64,000 nt of DNA from assembly GCF_000217915.1 (NCBI RefSeq), contig NZ_AFOZ01000014.1:186001-250000 (forward strand). Reading direction: 5' to 3'. The stretch is from Shewanella sp. HN-41. Lineage in GTDB: Bacteria; Pseudomonadota; Gammaproteobacteria; Enterobacterales; Shewanellaceae. The notes under the pieces were generated by a model. That model ran no database searches. It was not told the origin of the DNA and saw nothing but the letters and a program-made list of their open reading frames with translations. The translations under genes were made by a program, and so were the position numbers. Position 1 is the first letter of the stretch. Each line of letters begins with the position of its first letter. Positions 17,420-26,235 of the stretch are shown in pieces.

Positions 17420-17491
17420 TGCTAACAAGCGCATGTTGCCGGACTGTTTTTCCGCTGCGCCCCAAACCAGCCACAAATGCGGGCGTTACCC
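17420..17491 (+). repeat. attC-like site of the TIR cassette
   Basis: 72 bp beginning TGCTAACAAGCGCAT and ending ATGCGGGCGTTACCC, with GCAT/ATGC and TTGCCGG/CTGG-type arm complementarity. R'' TGCTAAC is the exact reverse complement of GTTAGCA at 16557-16563, the left border of the same cassette. This is expected if the cassette circularises at G/TT. It starts one base after the stop codon of the TIR gene. Confidence 0.75.
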
Positions 17492-17722
17492 CATAGAAAT
17501 ATTAATCCGAAACCAACGTATTAGAGTAAAAAATCTAACAAGGTTTTGTCCCAAAACGTGCCGCGTATTTCTTTAAAACTTACAGGCCACACCGATGCTA
17601 AGCAGGTGAGCCATGGTGATTGGCGAGACGACCGTCCGCCCCATGGACGGGGCGGTCGAGCATCCAGGGAGGGACTTGCTGCGTGTCGGTGAGCGAGCAA
17701 CATGGCAAGCCTGCGTTAGTGG
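17485..17722 (+). repeat. repeat B, copy 1 (right flank of cassette array)
   Basis: From the attC core GTT at 17485 onward, about 160 bp align without gaps to the right flank of the minus-strand cassette locus (53001 down to 52839). Shared blocks include CCGAAAC, TGTCC, ACAGG and a 36-bp block with one mismatch (CCATGGTGATT to CCGCCCCATGG). The 3' end (GTGTCGGTGAGC, ATGGCAAGCCTG) is shared too. No gene is seen here. Confidence 0.85.
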
Positions 17723-17764
17723 ATATCAGCCAACGAATATGCGGGTTCTGTGTAAACTAATCTG

Positions 17765-17919
17765 GTTACCATAACTTTGCTAATGCTATTAATCACCTTT
17801 AGTGCCTTAAACTTACGTATTTTTGTCCCAAAGCGTACTACCTATGTCTTTAAAATCTACAGGTTACGCTAGTGCTAAAAAGGTCAGCCAGAGAGATATG
17901 CAAGATGACAATCCGCCCC
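17765..17919 (+). repeat. repeat B, degenerate copy 2
   Basis: TTTTGTCCCAAAGCG, then CTATGTCTTTAAAATCTACAG and GGTTACGC, parallels copies 1 and 3. It is preceded by GTTACCA at a distance similar to the core in copy 1. No gene is seen between 17492 and 17955. Confidence 0.65.
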
Positions 17920-17955
17920 TGCCTCCAATAATGAATTTAACTTAAGCCGCTTTAG

Positions 17956-18681
17956 CTAGCGCAGTACTTTGCTTAAAAACGCTTGGGTGCGGGCTTCTTT
18001 GGGATGGGTAAATAACTCATCGGGTGGGCTCGATTCGACCACATAGCCGCCATCCATAAAGATCACTCGGTCAGACACATCGCGCGCAAAGCCCATTTCA
18101 TGGGTGACAATCACCATGGTCATGCCCTTCAGCGCTAGGTCTTTCATCACATCTAGCACATCGCCGACCATTTCGGGATCGAGTGCCGATGTCGGCTCAT
18201 CAAATAACATCAAGTCTGGTTCCATCGCCAGTGCGCGGGCAATGGCGACCCTTTGTTTTTGGCCGCCGGATAAGCTGGCGGGATAAGCATTGGCTTTGTC
18301 ACTTAAGCCGACCTGTGCCAGTAGGTCGAGGGCTTTCGTTTCGGCCTGAGGTGGCGTCATCAGTTTTAGACTGATGGGGGCTAAGGTAATGTTTTGGATG
18401 ACAGTTTTATGGGGAAACAGGTTAAAGTTTTGAAACACCATGCCCACTTTTTGCCGCAGTTTATCGACACAGGCATCTTTGGCTGTTATCGACTGGCCTT
18501 CGATTTCAATATCCCCTTGGCTAGGTTGCTCAAGCAGATTGATACAGCGCAAAAAGGTACTCTTGCCACTGCCGCTGGGGCCAATGACACTGACCACTTC
18601 ACCTTGGCGAATATGCTCGTTTATGCCTTTAAGCACATGGTTATCACCGAAATTTTTATGCAGGTTGGTTATCTTAATCAC
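17956..18681 (-). CDS. polar amino acid ABC transporter ATP-binding protein
   Basis: A 241-residue ATPase of the GlnQ/HisP type with Walker [10 protein letters not shown] near residues 34-42, signature [15 protein letters not shown], Walker [13 protein letters not shown] and switch His in VTHEM. It energises uptake of a polar amino acid. It overlaps the permease gene by 8 bp and ends a three-gene operon (binding protein, permease, ATPase). An ArgR-like box upstream of the operon hints at arginine or another basic amino acid. Confidence 0.92.
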   Translation of the reverse strand: MIKITNLHKNFGDNHVLKGINEHIRQGEVVSVIGPSGSGKSTFLRCINLLEQPSQGDIEIEGQSITAKDACVDKLRQKVGMVFQNFNLFPHKTVIQNITLAPISLKLMTPPQAETKALDLLAQVGLSDKANAYPASLSGGQKQRVAIARALAMEPDLMLFDEPTSALDPEMVGDVLDVMKDLALKGMTMVIVTHEMGFARDVSDRVIFMDGGYVVESSPPDELFTHPKEARTQAFLSKVLR

Positions 18682-19354
18682 TTTGTTTCAACCTCTTTTC
18701 GAATTTCGACAGCATGAATGTGAAGCTGTAGGTCAGGAATAGGTAGATGAGTGCGCAGGTAAATAAGGGCACACTGTCTTCGAAGGTGCGACTACGGATG
18801 ATCTCTCCGGCGCGCATTAAGTCGACACCGCCGATAAAGCCAATGACCGCGGTTTCCTTGAGTAGCACAATAAATTCATTACCAAGGGCTGGCAGAATAT
18901 TCTTGATGGCCTGGGGCAAGATGATCGACTTCATCGTCATGGCCTGGGATAAACCGAGTGAGCGTGCCGCTTCGGTTTGCCCTTTGTCTACGGCTTGAAT
19001 GCCTGCGCGGATAATCTCCGAAATATAGGCGCCACTGTTTAGGCCAAAGGCGATGATGGCGGCGGTGATTTTATCGACATCTAAGGCTGAAAGTACGATG
19101 AAGTAAAGGATCACTAACTGCACAACCACAGGTGTGCCACGGATCACGCCGACATAAAGGTTCGCTGGGAAGCGGATATACCACTTAGATGACATTTTCA
19201 TCAGCGTGGTGCCAACGCCCAGAACTGCACCTAATAACATGGCAAAAAAAGTGACGATAAGCGTGACCTTCAAACCATTTAAAATCAGCAGTATGCCTAT
19301 CATGCCATCGTCGCCTATGGGGCTAAATAGCGAGGTATTGATTGCATCTATCAT
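18674..19354 (-). CDS. polar amino acid ABC transporter permease
   Basis: A 226-residue membrane protein with about five helices and the HisM/GlnP permease EAA-type loop ([20 protein letters not shown], near residues 140-159), which contacts the ATPase. The ATG at 19354 lies just past the stop of the binding-protein gene; an in-frame GTG at 19363 overlapping that stop is an alternative. It is part of the same operon. Confidence 0.9.
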   Translation of the reverse strand: MIDAINTSLFSPIGDDGMIGILLILNGLKVTLIVTFFAMLLGAVLGVGTTLMKMSSKWYIRFPANLYVGVIRGTPVVVQLVILYFIVLSALDVDKITAAIIAFGLNSGAYISEIIRAGIQAVDKGQTEAARSLGLSQAMTMKSIILPQAIKNILPALGNEFIVLLKETAVIGFIGGVDLMRAGEIIRSRTFEDSVPLFTCALIYLFLTYSFTFMLSKFEKRLKQSD

Positions 19355-19359
19355 AGGTA

Positions 19360-20094
19360 TCACTTGATATGGGCTGAAACGAGCGTCTGATATTGGCCGT
19401 CGGCTTTCATGTTAGCCAGTGTTTTGTTGATGCTCGCCAGCAGTTCTGGTTGCTCTTTCGACACGGCGAAGCCATAAAACTCAGCAGGAAAATCCAGTTT
19501 AATCAGCTTTAATTCAGGATTTTTAGCCAGGTAGTTAGCGGCAGGTTCGCTGTCAAATAGCACTAAATCCACCTTGGCATTTTTAAGTTCCATGATGGCT
19601 TCAAAACCCGTATTAAAGGCGGTGATATTTTGCGTGTATTTTTTCGACATGATGTCAGCTGTTGTGCCTAACTGCACCGCAAAATGTTTACCCTTAATAT
19701 CTTCAAGTGTGTGAATACTATCGTTATCTTTGTTAACTAATACGACTTGAGTCGCTTCGTAGTAAGGGTCAGAGAAGTTTACGTTTGCTTGACGTTCGGC
19801 GGTGATCGTCATGCCCGAGGCGATAAAGTCAATTTTGCCGGAATTGAGCGCGACGATCAGTGAATCGAATTTCATATTTTCGACTTTCAGCGTCTTGCCT
19901 GCATCTTTAGCGATTTGTTTTGCCAGTTCGATATCGAAGCCTTTGATTTCATCGCCACTTTGGCCGCCAACATATTCGAAGGGAGGAAAGGCGGCATTGG
20001 TGCCAACCACTAATACCTCATCGCTTTTTCCACATCCAGCTAACAACAAGGTGGCAGTCAAGGTGAGGCCGCCTAATAACGTGGATTTTTTCAT
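19360..20094 (-). CDS. amino acid-binding lipoprotein of ABC importer
   Basis: A 244-residue SBP_bac_3 protein: signal peptide with lipobox LLAGC (Cys20) and family motifs AAFPPFEY, GFDIELAKQIAKDAGKTL, FDSLIVALNSGKIDFIASGM, FSDPYY. The frame runs upstream to 20160, but the signal sequence fits ATG 20094 with GAGAG upstream. It captures a polar amino acid in the periplasm. First gene of the operon. Confidence 0.92.
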   Translation of the reverse strand: MKKSTLLGGLTLTATLLLAGCGKSDEVLVVGTNAAFPPFEYVGGQSGDEIKGFDIELAKQIAKDAGKTLKVENMKFDSLIVALNSGKIDFIASGMTITAERQANVNFSDPYYEATQVVLVNKDNDSIHTLEDIKGKHFAVQLGTTADIMSKKYTQNITAFNTGFEAIMELKNAKVDLVLFDSEPAANYLAKNPELKLIKLDFPAEFYGFAVSKEQPELLASINKTLANMKADGQYQTLVSAHIK

Positions 20095-20177
20095 TTCTGA
20101 CTCTCTTATCAATTTGGTTATGCTGACGGCGACTATAGGCAGATGAACCAGTTGTGTCAATATTTATGCTTTAAAAT

Positions 20178-20191
20178 TGATTATAAATTCA
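20178..20191 (-). promoter_or_regulatory. candidate ArgR box upstream of ABC importer
   Basis: TGATTATAAATTCA matches the ARG-box TGAATWWWWATTCA at 13 of 14 positions, ~85 bp before the binding-protein start. The adjacent TGCTTTAAAATTGA is a weaker match sharing three bases. ArgR control would suggest an arginine or basic amino acid substrate. Confidence 0.45.
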
Positions 20192-20513
20192 CTTTGTTTT
20201 GGGGTTTTAGTGACTATTTCGAAATCGTTTTATGCTATAGCTTGATTTGATACTGAATTGTTTTTAAATAGTTAGCTTGTTGTGTGTCGGAGGGCTTGGG
20301 TGGTAAACATCAGTGTTATAGTGTAATAATTTAAATCAGTTTATATTCATTCATTGAATAAAAAGGTATTTAACGAGCCATTTACGATAAACACTTGGCT
20401 AAACTGATTATTTTATTCGCTTTTTAATCACATTTTTTAGGAATAATGGGTATTTAGCGCATAAATTAGGCTAATCTTTAGGTCGGATTGAATGGTCATT
20501 ATGGGAGCAAAAT
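20192..20513. other. 320-bp AT-rich intergenic region
   Basis: It separates two divergent transcripts. No ORF, RNA or strong repeat is seen; it presumably holds the promoter of the outer-membrane protein gene. Confidence 0.5.
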
Positions 20514-21338
20514 GTGAGATATCTTAGTTTAGCGTCGCTTGTTCTTTTATTAAATTTATCAACCTCGGTGAGTGCTGAAGAGCAGACTCAATGGCATTAC
20601 AGCTTAGGTATCCACGATTTTGTGGTGGAGGAGGAGAACTCTCACACATTCGGTGCAGACATGAGTTTATTGATTGCACATAGGACCGCATCGGATATTC
20701 AGCTTTCCGCTTCGATCGATGTTTTCCTCGATGTGGATGTGGATGACTTAGATCCTGACCATATTCCAGTCTGGTTCAAGTCTGATTATGCGGCGATAGG
20801 TGAACTCTATCGTTTCGCACCCGAGTTTTTCCTGGGTTGGCAGGTGGATTTGCAGGGCAAACGTAATACGGTTAGCTCGGTAGAAAAACAAATTAAGTTA
20901 TTTCCCGGGTTAACTGCCAATTACCAAGGTCAACGAGCGCAGGCTCAGTTAAAAGCGGGGGCGGGGTATTACTTTATGGAGATTGATGACGATGTGCCAA
21001 GAACCCGTGGTTATGATCGGGGCGATTTTGGCAATGATGGGATAGCCTACACTGTGATGGGCAGTTTTGGCGCGGATATCACGCCTAAGTTACATATGAG
21101 CGCTGCGGCGCAAACTTGGCATGATGGTGACGCATGGCTTGAGGATCAATATAAGTTTGACCTAACCTATCAAACGAATTTCTGGGCAGAGCATAGCCAG
21201 TGGGTGTTGAGCGTTGAACACACTCAATACAATCTTGACCAATATGCCAAGGTCGATGTGGATTCACCCGAATACCTGCCCATTTTACCTTGGGATAACG
21301 ATACTCTAGTGCGTTTGAGCTTAGTGATCCCTTGGTAA
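20514..21338 (+). CDS. predicted outer-membrane beta-barrel protein
   Basis: 274 residues from a GTG start with GGGAG upstream. The signal peptide ends near VSA-EEQ. The remainder alternates polar and hydrophobic residues in strand-length units (HYSLGIHDFVVEEE, AQLKAGAGYYFMEIDDD, LVRLSLVIPW) and ends in PW, consistent with an outer-membrane barrel. It is rich in Asp. No named family is recognised; function unknown. Confidence 0.6.
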   Translation: MRYLSLASLVLLLNLSTSVSAEEQTQWHYSLGIHDFVVEEENSHTFGADMSLLIAHRTASDIQLSASIDVFLDVDVDDLDPDHIPVWFKSDYAAIGELYRFAPEFFLGWQVDLQGKRNTVSSVEKQIKLFPGLTANYQGQRAQAQLKAGAGYYFMEIDDDVPRTRGYDRGDFGNDGIAYTVMGSFGADITPKLHMSAAAQTWHDGDAWLEDQYKFDLTYQTNFWAEHSQWVLSVEHTQYNLDQYAKVDVDSPEYLPILPWDNDTLVRLSLVIPW

Positions 21339-21345
21339 CATAGGG

Positions 21346-22236
21346 TCATTTATGGGCTAAGTGTTTCTCGACCAAGGTAATCATGGCCTTGGCTGCGAAG
21401 GATAACACTTGATCTCTACGCCAGAAGAGTGACAACTCCCAACGCAGTTCGTCACTCGCTAGCGGAATATTGACGACCCCAGCGACACTATAGCGCCGTG
21501 CTATTGAGCGCGGCAGTATCATCACCCCCGTGCCCGCTGCCACTAAGGCGATACCAAAATCGGCTTGGCTGACACGGGTGATATTCTGGGGAGTAAATCC
21601 CGCAAGTTGGCAGGCCTTGAGCACTAATTGGTAGAGGGTATACTCAGTTTCAAACATGACCTGAGGCTGATCCTTTAGATCGACAATCGATAATATCTCT
21701 CTGGAAGCTAATGCATTTTCCCTTGGTAGTACGACAACCATAGGATCGTTAAATACCCGAATGCCATCGTAACCCTCATCGAAGTTGATAATCCCTGTGG
21801 CGAGTTCAATTTCCCCTTTTTGAATGGCAATCGTTTGCTCAACGCCGCCACGGACGAGCAAGTGCATCTCTATTTGCGGATATTGCTGACGATATTTGGC
21901 TATTATGGGGGCAAAAATTTCGGCGCTGCCAAGGGGAGCCAACCCCAGTTTGAGTTCACCAGCGGTTAAGCTGCGCTGCGCCGTGAGTTCGGCAAGCATA
22001 CGTTGTCTTCCTGCGAGCAACTCTTTACCGTGTCGATAGACCACTTCCCCTGCGGGGGTAAGTTTAACTTGAGTACCGCGTTTGCCCCGTTCAAGCAAGG
22101 TAAGATCCAGCTCATCCTCTAATTGCCGCACGGCTTTTGAGAGGGCTGGCTGAGTCAGGTGTACTTTTTCCCCTGCTTTACCAAAACCGCCCGCATCAAC
22201 GACCTCAATAAAATAACGGATCACTTTAAGATCCAT
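21346..22236 (-). CDS. LysR-type regulator, divergent from lrgAB
   Basis: 296 residues with an N-terminal winged helix-turn-helix (MDLKVIRYFIEVVDAGGFGK, LTQPALSKAVRQLEDEL) and a LysR substrate-binding domain. ATG 22236 has AAGGTGG upstream; an earlier in-frame ATG at 22257 lacks this. It is divergently transcribed from the lrgA/lrgB pair with ~120 bp between, so it is the likely regulator of that pair, comparable to CidR (inference). Confidence 0.85.
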   Translation of the reverse strand: MDLKVIRYFIEVVDAGGFGKAGEKVHLTQPALSKAVRQLEDELDLTLLERGKRGTQVKLTPAGEVVYRHGKELLAGRQRMLAELTAQRSLTAGELKLGLAPLGSAEIFAPIIAKYRQQYPQIEMHLLVRGGVEQTIAIQKGEIELATGIINFDEGYDGIRVFNDPMVVVLPRENALASREILSIVDLKDQPQVMFETEYTLYQLVLKACQLAGFTPQNITRVSQADFGIALVAAGTGVMILPRSIARRYSVAGVVNIPLASDELRWELSLFWRRDQVLSFAAKAMITLVEKHLAHK

Positions 22237-22356
22237 GTTTACCCACCTTAAAAGCATTCTTAAAATTTATGGATTACATTCTTAATATTCATTTTTTTTA
22301 TCAAATAGGCAAGCCTAAACTACCACTATAGAAACTGAGAGTTAATCGAGAACGTC

Positions 22357-22788
22357 ATGTTATTTCCAGCCGCAACACGTCGATGCCGTTATGGGGCCTT
22401 GCTCTTTATCCAAATAGGTCTCTTTTGTTTACTGTCCTTTGCTTGCCACTGGGTGGCAATTTGGGCGCATTTGCCCATACCCGGTAGCGTGCTTGGTTTA
22501 GGTATCTTATTGATTTTGCTTGGCTCTAAACTTATACCTGAGAGTGCTGTGCAATTAGGCGCCGCATGGCTTATCGGGGAGTTATTGCTGTTTTTTATTC
22601 CCCCAGTGATATCCGTGATTAAGTATGAAGGGTTATTTGAGCAATATGGCGCCAATATCCTGTTTACGTTGGTGATAGGCAGTGTATGTGTGATGGTGGG
22701 AACCGGATTTGTGGTAGACAGAGTGTTTCGTTTCGAGCGTCAGCTCAATATTAAAAAGCATGCTCGCCGCCATGCTAAGGCCATTTAG
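22357..22788 (+). CDS. lrgA: LrgA/CidA holin-like membrane protein
   Basis: 143 residues with four hydrophobic segments and the family motif LPIPGSVLGLGILLILL near residues 35-51. Family members behave as holin- or antiholin-like proteins and have been linked to murein hydrolase control and to metabolite transport. One base separates its stop from the lrgB start, so the two are translationally linked. Confidence 0.85.
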   Translation: MLFPAATRRCRYGALLFIQIGLFCLLSFACHWVAIWAHLPIPGSVLGLGILLILLGSKLIPESAVQLGAAWLIGELLLFFIPPVISVIKYEGLFEQYGANILFTLVIGSVCVMVGTGFVVDRVFRFERQLNIKKHARRHAKAI

Positions 22789-22789
22789 G

Positions 22790-23524
22790 ATGTCTAACCT
22801 AGATCTAAGCACTGTGGGTTTATCCTCATTGCTGTTTTCCCAAACAGGGTTAGCACTGCTCAGCCTATTGCTGACGCTATGCTGTTATTTCGCCGCTAAA
22901 TGTTTATATCAACGCCATAGGGTCTGGTGGCTAGCCCCGATAGTATTTGCCCCTGTGGTGATCACTGTATTGGTATTTAACTTAGATATCCCCTTACCGA
23001 TCTATTTTGAATATACCCATTGGTTAATGGCCATGTTAGCTCCGGCTACTATCGCCTTTGCGCTGCCGATTTACCGCGAACGCAAGTTGATCCGTCAGTA
23101 CCCGCTTACTCTCAGTTTGGGGGTAGTTGCAGGCCTATTCCTCGGCATGATCTCGAGTTGGCTGTTGGTGAAGTGGGTACCACTTCCCGTTGAGCTTTCA
23201 AGGAGTCTATTCGTTCGCTCCGTTTCAACTCCCTTTGCGATGGAGGCGACAGGTGCATTTGGTGGGGTGCCAGAACTGACGGCCATGATGGTACTCATCA
23301 CTGGGATTATTGGCATGTTAGTGTGTGAACCTTTATTTAAACTGATGCACATTCGAACCTCCCTAGGCAAAGGTGTTGCACTGGGGGCATCGGCCCATGG
23401 TGCTGGCGCGGCTAAGGCAACGGAGCTTGGACAACAGGAGGGCGTTATCGCCAGCTTAACGATGATTTTTATTGGTATTGCTATGGTGTTAGGCGCGCCA
23501 GTTTTTGCTCTGATGTTCAGTTAG
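22790..23524 (+). CDS. lrgB: LrgB family membrane protein
   Basis: 244 residues, multi-pass, with LrgB signatures ELSRSLFVRSVSTPFAMEAT, GVPELTAMMVLITGI and LGASAHGAGAAKATELG. ATG 22790 is one base after the lrgA stop; the frame also runs back to 22760. It works with LrgA; substrate and role in this organism are uncertain. Confidence 0.88.
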   Translation: MSNLDLSTVGLSSLLFSQTGLALLSLLLTLCCYFAAKCLYQRHRVWWLAPIVFAPVVITVLVFNLDIPLPIYFEYTHWLMAMLAPATIAFALPIYRERKLIRQYPLTLSLGVVAGLFLGMISSWLLVKWVPLPVELSRSLFVRSVSTPFAMEATGAFGGVPELTAMMVLITGIIGMLVCEPLFKLMHIRTSLGKGVALGASAHGAGAAKATELGQQEGVIASLTMIFIGIAMVLGAPVFALMFS

Positions 23525-23635
23525 CATTTTATCTATTTTGTTTTGCCTCTTAGGGCGTTGGCCGCATTCGGTTATACGCCCATTTTTTTGCTTGAGTCTT
23601 AGTTGGTAAAGTATGGCATGCTCTAGCCAGATGAA

Positions 23636-24151
23636 ATGCAACCTAAAATGGTAGATCAGATGTCCAATAAGCCAGAAACATCGCCAACAACAATCCTCAA
23701 GGTGAGTTTGCGTCCGGTCACGGAGCAGGATCTTGAGGTGTTGTATACGCACCAATGCGATCCGATAGCGAATCAACTCGCCCAGTTTTCCCCACGGGAT
23801 CGCGAAGCCTTTTTTGCCCATTGGCAGCACAATATTCTCGGACAGGAAAATGTGCTCGCAATGGCGATAGTGGTCGATGGCAAGCTTGTCGGTTATCTCG
23901 GTCATTGGCAAAGTGAAGGCCAATCACTGGTAGGATATTGGATTGACAGGGAGTATTGGGGTAAGGGTGTCGCCACCCAAGCCCTAGGTGAGTTTTTGCC
24001 ATTAGTTCGTTTAAGGCCACTCTTTGCCCATGTGGCTTCCCATAACATCGCTTCCCAGCGGGTACTTTTACACCACGGGTTTCGCCTAACAAACGCATAC
24101 ATCCAAGAGAGTGGCGATACACAACCCCTTGTGGAGTTCGTACTCGATTAG
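23636..24151 (+). CDS. GNAT family N-acetyltransferase
   Basis: 171 residues of RimL-like type: LVGYWIDREYWGKGVATQAL (acetyl-CoA loop, near residues 99-118) and VASHNIASQRVLLHHGF. The exact start is uncertain (ATG 23636 or 23660). Target unknown. Confidence 0.82.
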   Translation: MQPKMVDQMSNKPETSPTTILKVSLRPVTEQDLEVLYTHQCDPIANQLAQFSPRDREAFFAHWQHNILGQENVLAMAIVVDGKLVGYLGHWQSEGQSLVGYWIDREYWGKGVATQALGEFLPLVRLRPLFAHVASHNIASQRVLLHHGFRLTNAYIQESGDTQPLVEFVLD

Positions 24152-24303
24152 CCCATGCTTTCTAGCCAGAGCGCTTTTTAGTTAAAGTACTTTTTAGTTA
24201 AAGAATTGGGGGCTGTTTTATGTGGTTCACGTTAATACTATTTTCATAAACTGGCGTCAGTATTGAATATTGTCACTGAGCCATATTCCATTGTATCGAA
24301 ATT

Positions 24304-26124
24304 ATGTTAGATTCTGGCGAACTGATGGAGATAGAGGTATGTTTATCACTGTCATCAACAGTTCTCCACAGGGCAGTCACTGCAATAACGCTTAAATTTG
24401 CAGAGATGTGTCAGGAAGTTACACCAATTCAGAGTCTGCTTATGCAACCCAATTTATTTCCCGAACAAAGAAATGTTAACCGTGGAACTAGGCTGATACC
24501 TTCGTCGGTTGAAGCCAAATCTCACCGCGGCCGCCTACAACGTATGGTTGGCAGTGTATTGCTGACCTGCAGCGTATTACTGAGTCTCTCAGCCTGTGCG
24601 GCTGGCAAGGCTAACACGCCGCAAGAGGGTGAAGCATTTAGCTACGCTTGGCTAAAAGGCTATGCCCATACGCTGGCGTCAGAATCCTATGTCAGCCATA
24701 AGGGCGAATTGCCTAAGAGCTTACAGGGCATGAGCTGGGACGATTACCAGCAATTCCATTATAAGAAAAAGGCGGCCATGTGGCGTGAGGATGATTCAGA
24801 GTTTCGCGCCGAACTGTTTCACTTAGGCCTCTATTTTGATACACCTGTCCACATCTATGAGCTTGATGGGGGGAAGGCGGAGCTTATCGAATATTCACCC
24901 TCGATGTTTGATTATGGCAAATCCAAAGTGAAGGGCAGTCAGATGCCGAAGGACCTAGGGTTTGCTGGCTTTAGAATGCAGTTTAATACTGACTGGCAAC
25001 GCGATGTAGTCGCCTTCTTAGGGGCAAGCTATTTCCGTGCGGTAGGCCAAGAAATGCAGTACGGTCTGTCAGCCCGTGGTTTAGCTGTGGATACGGCATT
25101 ACCAAAACCGGAAGAGTTTCCGATGTTTACGCACTTCTGGTTAGAGAAGCCACAACCAGGTTCTAACATTGCTACTGTTTATGCCTTGCTTGATTCACCG
25201 AGTGTGACAGGGGCTTATCGCTTCGATATCGAGCCGGGTGAGCGTTTAAAAATGAAGGTGGATGTGGCGATTTATCCACGTAAAGCCATCGAGCGTTTAG
25301 GGGTTGCACCGCTAACGAGTATGTATATGGTCGGTGAAAATGATCGCCGCACCGGTTACGACTGGCGTCAAGAGATCCACGATACCGATGGCCTTGCCAT
25401 GCACACGGGTAACGGTGAATGGATTTGGCGTCCTTTAGCTAACCCAAGCAATTTACGTTTTAATGCCTATAGCGACGAGAATCCAAAGGGGTTTGGTTTG
25501 CTGCAGCGGGATCGTCATTTCGATCATTACCAGGATGACGGCGTTTTCTATGAAAAACGTCCGAGCCTGTGGATCGAACCAACGGGGAACTGGGGTAAAG
25601 GTTCCGTACAGTTAGTGGAAATCCCAACCCTAGATGAAACCTTCGATAACATAGTGGCCTTCTGGAATCCTGCTGAACCCATCCAGCCCGGTCAAGAATT
25701 GCTATATAGCTACAACATGTACTGGGGCGGAATTCCACCCGTTCAGTCACCACGTGCCCGCGTAGTGGATACTTTCACTGGCCTAGGTGGTGTGGTTGGC
25801 CAAAAACGTAAGTACTATAGCAAGCGTTTTGTGATTGATTTTGCTGGTGGTTCCTTACCTATGTTAGGCAAGGATACCCAAGTGAAGGCGGTGATCAGCA
25901 CCTCTCAGGGCCGTGTAGAAATTGAGTCTGCCCGTCCTCTAGCATCGATCAACGGTTATCGTGCCATGTTTGATCTTGTGCCTCCAGAAGATAGTCTCGA
26001 GCCGATAAATCTGCGAGTGTACTTGGAGGTTGATGGACAGCCACTCACTGAGACTTGGATGTACCAGTGGACTCCACCACCGATGGATGATCGCGAATTA
26101 CACAATGCGGGTCATCTGCAATAA
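24304..26124 (+). CDS. glucan biosynthesis protein of the OpgG/OpgD family
   Basis: Up to 606 residues. From residue ~105 the protein matches MdoG/OpgG and OpgD across its length (YQQFHYKKKAAMWRED, GLSARGLAVDT, LDSPSVTGAYRF, TGNGEWIWRPLANP, GFGLLQRDR, YEKRPSLWIEP). These periplasmic proteins shape osmoregulated periplasmic glucans. The N-terminus is odd: ~80 residues precede a hydrophobic stretch ending in LSAC (Cys98), a lipobox, and no twin-arginine motif is present. The true start may be ATG 24442 or 24544. No opgH glycosyltransferase lies beside it. Confidence 0.88.
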   Translation: MLDSGELMEIEVCLSLSSTVLHRAVTAITLKFAEMCQEVTPIQSLLMQPNLFPEQRNVNRGTRLIPSSVEAKSHRGRLQRMVGSVLLTCSVLLSLSACAAGKANTPQEGEAFSYAWLKGYAHTLASESYVSHKGELPKSLQGMSWDDYQQFHYKKKAAMWREDDSEFRAELFHLGLYFDTPVHIYELDGGKAELIEYSPSMFDYGKSKVKGSQMPKDLGFAGFRMQFNTDWQRDVVAFLGASYFRAVGQEMQYGLSARGLAVDTALPKPEEFPMFTHFWLEKPQPGSNIATVYALLDSPSVTGAYRFDIEPGERLKMKVDVAIYPRKAIERLGVAPLTSMYMVGENDRRTGYDWRQEIHDTDGLAMHTGNGEWIWRPLANPSNLRFNAYSDENPKGFGLLQRDRHFDHYQDDGVFYEKRPSLWIEPTGNWGKGSVQLVEIPTLDETFDNIVAFWNPAEPIQPGQELLYSYNMYWGGIPPVQSPRARVVDTFTGLGGVVGQKRKYYSKRFVIDFAGGSLPMLGKDTQVKAVISTSQGRVEIESARPLASINGYRAMFDLVPPEDSLEPINLRVYLEVDGQPLTETWMYQWTPPPMDDRELHNAGHLQ

Positions 26125-26146
26125 CGCCAGCGTGAGTCGCTAACCT

Positions 26147-26177
26147 AAAACGCCAGCTAATTTAAGCTGGCGTTTTT
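26147..26177. terminator. bidirectional terminator
   Basis: AACGCCAGCT and AGCTGGCGTT form a 10-bp stem with A and T runs on either side, between two convergent genes. Confidence 0.88.
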
Positions 26178-26235
26178 GTGCGTGGGCATTCGGCTTGCTT
26201 CTGTGCCATGGCAAGTCTGCGAGCGTCATTGTGGG

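Noticed and set aside
17521-17703. 60-codon minus-strand ORF
   Set aside because: It lies wholly inside dispersed repeat B and is Arg/Pro-rich, as expected from the repeat's palindromic GC blocks.
26190-26235. Possible further copy of repeat B (GCCATGGCAAGTCTGCGAGCG)
   Set aside because: Only ~20 bp of similarity to the 3' end of the repeat; too short to call.
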